A DNA stretch of 64,000 nt, taken from assembly GCF_043557345.1 (NCBI RefSeq), contig NZ_JBIFFV010000002.1, forward strand, positions 248,001-312,000, given 5' to 3'. Below the pieces are notes generated by a model. That model worked only from the letters and a program-made list of their open reading frames with translations, had not been told where the DNA came from and did not search any database. This document shows, one piece after another, positions 61,819 to 64,000 of this stretch. The position numbers and the translations under genes are program-made. Positions within the stretch are counted from its first letter, which is position 1. Every line of letters begins with the position of its first letter. This DNA comes from Sulfitobacter sp043557345 (lineage in GTDB: Bacteria > Pseudomonadota > Alphaproteobacteria > Rhodobacterales > Rhodobacteraceae).

Positions 61819-63051
61819 TTAGTGGCTCTCCGCCGGTGCGCCGCCTTGGAACTTATTCCCGTTCACATAATCGCAAGGCTCTTCGCGCATTTCCAGATGC
61901 AACCCGTCGCCGGTATAGGGATGCGCGCGGGCGAATTCCTCATCCACTTCGATCCCCAGACCGGGTGCTTCGGGGGCGGTGATAAAGCCATCCTCCACCC
62001 GGATCGACCCTTTGATCAATTTGTCATGGAAAGGCGTCTCGATACATTCGCACATCAGGATGTTGGGGATCGCGGTGGCAAGCTGCACATTCGCGGCCCA
62101 TTCCACCGGCCCGGCATAGAGATGCGGCGCCACCTGCGCGTTATAGACCTCGGCCATGGCGGCGATTTTCTTGGCCTCCGCGATGCCGCCCACACGGCCA
62201 AGCGCCGGTTGCAGGATCTCCGCCGCGCCCGCCCGCAACAAAGGCGCGAATTCGGCCTTGGTGGTCAGCCGCTCGCCGGTGGCCACAGGGACGCGCACGC
62301 CGCGCGCGACCTTGGCCATCTGCTCGGGCGCGTCTGGGGGGATCGGCTCTTCGTACCACAGCGGGCTATAGGGTTCGATCGCTTGGCCCAGCCGGATCGC
62401 GCCCGCGGTGGTGAACTGCCCATGGGTGCCAAAGAGCAGGTCGGCGCGGTCGCCCACCGCCGCGCGGATGGCCTTGCAGAACGCCGCCGAGGTGCTGATA
62501 TCCGACATCGCAGGCATATGCCCGCCGCGCAGCGTATAGGGGCCGGCGGGGTCGAATTTCACCGCCGTATAGCCGCGCGCCACGCAATCCGCCGCCGATT
62601 CCGCCGCCATCTCTGGCGAGGTCCAGAAATCCGCCATGCTGTGATGCGGCAGCGGGTAGAGGTAGGTATAGCCGCGCACCCGATCATTGGTGCGCCCGCC
62701 GATCAGCGCATGCACCGGGCGGTTGCGGTCCTTGCCCAGAATGTCCCAACAGGCGATCTCTAGCCCCGAAAACGCGCCCATGACCGTCAGGTCTGGCCGC
62801 TGGGTGAAGCCTGCGGAATAGGCGCGGCGGAACATCAACTCGATATTCTCGGGGTTTTCGCCCTGCATATGGCGGGCGAAAACATCTTTGATCACCGCGC
62901 GCATCGCGTCCGGCCCGACGCTGGCGGCATAGCATTCGCCCCAGCCGGCCACGCCGGTGTCGGTGGTCAGTTTCACGAGGATCCAATAGCGCCCGCCCCA
63001 GCCGGGGGCGGGCGGGGCCGTCACGAGGATATCGAGGTCTTGCAGTTTCAT
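61819..63051 (-). CDS. mandelate racemase/muconate lactonizing enzyme-like protein (enolase superfamily)
   Basis: 410-aa enolase-superfamily enzyme. It has an N-terminal capping domain (about residues 1-125) and a barrel with Lys165 (TAVKFDPAG), metal-ligand Glu in WYEEP (234-235) and ATGE (260), and a His310 base candidate (VAPHLY). The usual Asp ligand at the end of strand 3 is replaced by the GTH sequence at 208-210. Members convert acid sugars by dehydration or lactone isomerisation. Beside a uronate dehydrogenase, a role with an aldaric acid or its lactone is likely. The gene body lies 26 bp after the dehydrogenase. Confidence 0.85.
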   Translation of the reverse strand: MKLQDLDILVTAPPAPGWGGRYWILVKLTTDTGVAGWGECYAASVGPDAMRAVIKDVFARHMQGENPENIELMFRRAYSAGFTQRPDLTVMGAFSGLEIACWDILGKDRNRPVHALIGGRTNDRVRGYTYLYPLPHHSMADFWTSPEMAAESAADCVARGYTAVKFDPAGPYTLRGGHMPAMSDISTSAAFCKAIRAAVGDRADLLFGTHGQFTTAGAIRLGQAIEPYSPLWYEEPIPPDAPEQMAKVARGVRVPVATGERLTTKAEFAPLLRAGAAEILQPALGRVGGIAEAKKIAAMAEVYNAQVAPHLYAGPVEWAANVQLATAIPNILMCECIETPFHDKLIKGSIRVEDGFITAPEAPGLGIEVDEEFARAHPYTGDGLHLEMREEPCDYVNGNKFQGGAPAESH

Positions 63052-63077
63052 GACGGTCCCTCCTTTTCGACCTGCGG

Positions 63078-63920
63078 TCAGGTCTCTTTCTTGTCGTTGA
63101 CGATGGTCATCTGCGCGATGCCGCTTTCGCCCAGATCGACCTTGGCGAAGGGGCCGCCGTGGCACATCTGGCCGGGGTCGGTGATATCGACCGGGCCTTC
63201 CTCGGCCAGCACCTTTTCGGCAAATTGCTCGGCGTTGTCCTTAGGCCGATACCCGAGGAAAGAGGCTTTCGAGTTGTCCACCGGCGCGCGGTCGTTGTTC
63301 GACACGCCGTAGATCACCGAGAAGCCGACCGAGGGCGTGTCCACCGCGCGGGTCACCAGCTGGATCAGGTCGTCATAGCTGAGCCACGAGCCGAGCGCGC
63401 GGGCGTTGTTGACCTGTGCCGCGCTCAGGATGCGCAGATGCACGGATTCGAGCTGGCGCTTGTCCCAGTACATGGAGCCGAGGTCTTCGGTGAAGCATTT
63501 GGCGAGGCCGTAGAAGGTGTCGGGCTTATGGGCCGCGTCGATGCCGATGAAATCGGCCTTCTTGTGCATCCCCACGGCGTGGATCGAGGAGGCATAGACC
63601 ACCCGCCGCACCCCGGCCTGATAGGCCGATTCCCACACGTTGTAGGAGCCGACGAAGTTCGGGCCCAGAAGCTCCATGAAGGGTTTCTCGTCCACGATGG
63701 CGCCGAAATGCACCACCATATCGGCACCCTCCATCAGCGCCGCGACCTCGTCGTAGCTGGCCAGATCGGCCTTCTGGTAACGCTCACCATCGTAAAGCTT
63801 GCCAATGTCCTCGGCGATGTCGGAGCTGACCAGTTCCTCGCACATCGCGGCCAGCGGCTCGCGCAGGTAGGAGCCAAGCCGCCCTGCGGCGCCTGTCAGG
63901 ACCAGTTTCTTAAATTTCAT
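63078..63920 (-). CDS. uronate dehydrogenase-like NAD-dependent epimerase/dehydratase family protein
   Basis: 280-aa short-chain extended-type dehydrogenase. The NAD-binding GAAGRLGSYLREPL is near residues 10-23, VHFGAIVDEKPF near 70-81, the catalytic Tyr-Lys in FYGLAKCFTED near 136-146, and a C-terminal SFLGYRPKDNAEQF near 219-232. The last segment and the YxxxK context are strongly like Agrobacterium-type uronate dehydrogenase, which oxidises galacturonate or glucuronate to the aldarolactone. AAGGAAG precedes the ATG. Confidence 0.85.
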   Translation of the reverse strand: MKFKKLVLTGAAGRLGSYLREPLAAMCEELVSSDIAEDIGKLYDGERYQKADLASYDEVAALMEGADMVVHFGAIVDEKPFMELLGPNFVGSYNVWESAYQAGVRRVVYASSIHAVGMHKKADFIGIDAAHKPDTFYGLAKCFTEDLGSMYWDKRQLESVHLRILSAAQVNNARALGSWLSYDDLIQLVTRAVDTPSVGFSVIYGVSNNDRAPVDNSKASFLGYRPKDNAEQFAEKVLAEEGPVDITDPGQMCHGGPFAKVDLGESGIAQMTIVNDKKET

Positions 63921-63932
63921 AACATCTTCCTT

Positions 63933-64000
63933 TCACGTCTCAGAAATCTTATCGCGCACCTTGGCGCGCAGCGCGTCGGCGCCTTGGGCCAAAAGGCCCA
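63933..64000 (-). CDS. C-terminal end of an upstream operon gene, unidentified
   Basis: The leftward frame ending at the TGA at 63933-63935 stays open to the window edge and reads GLLAQGADALRAKVRDKISET, with normal codon use. It stops 12 bp before the uronate dehydrogenase ATG, as expected for the preceding gene of the same operon. Twenty-odd residues are too few to name the protein. Confidence 0.5.
   Translation of the reverse strand, partial: GLLAQGADALRAKVRDKISET

Overview
The window looks like a chromosomal segment of a marine alphaproteobacterium of the Roseobacter group (Rhodobacteraceae; Sulfitobacter-like). The basis is its high GC content with strong G/C third-position bias, its many 4-bp and 8-bp coupled gene overlaps, and its gene set: a trxB/lrp divergent pair, lgt followed by a MidA-type methyltransferase and pgeF, a fused malic enzyme, carboxyspermidine-type polyamine genes, and a long beta-oxidation block behind a MerR regulator. 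This placement rests on my recognition of protein families, not on a search. I see no tRNA, rRNA, CRISPR array, prophage, transposase or conjugation gene.

Layout. 1-6.3 kb: start of ATP sulfurylase, trxB, an Lrp regulator, a Hint-fold protein, a 47-aa basic protein, and the overlapping lgt/methyltransferase/pgeF group. 6.3-11.3 kb: ubiK, a 20-bp-phased repeat, a YbjN-like protein, an overlapping proC/csaA/hydroxyacid dehydrogenase run, thymidine kinase and a KAS III-like synthase. 11.7-14.5 kb: three overlapping Tad-type TadE/TadG-like genes. 14.5-22.5 kb: carB, an esterase-like hydrolase, a cupin, glyA, NAD kinase and csbD. 22.5-30.6 kb: carboxyspermidine dehydrogenase and decarboxylase, prpE, an OmpV/MipA protein, and malic enzyme. 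30.8-36 kb: cdd-deoA-deoB-upp nucleoside salvage and a SPOR-domain envelope protein. 37-48.5 kb: acyl-CoA synthetase, a transporter/sulfotransferase pair, then merR-acyl-CoA dehydrogenase-RHH-acyl-CoA dehydrogenase-GST-fadA-fadJ, all leftward. 48.6-57 kb: a LuxR-type solo regulator, a second MerR, two hotdog thioesterases with a MATE pump, a DUF952-pyrD-arsC operon, a secreted 5'-nucleotidase, and a cupredoxin-like protein without copper ligands. 57-64 kb: a LysR/gcdH divergent pair, a fused alpha-beta 2-oxoacid dehydrogenase E1, and a leftward uronate-type operon (uronate dehydrogenase, enolase-superfamily enzyme).

The most interesting non-coding signal is a dispersed element of about 170 bp, present three times nearly complete (19717-19890, 40363-40533, 61651-61818) and once shortened (56045-56128). 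It has a 17-20 bp terminal helix whose sequence differs between copies but whose pairing is kept, followed by a small hairpin, a TTGATT box and a second stem. All four copies lie 3' of a gene in the same orientation, and two begin at or directly after the stop codon. The few non-Watson-Crick positions in the helices are G-U only on the strand read from the upstream gene, which points to a structured RNA rather than only a DNA repeat.
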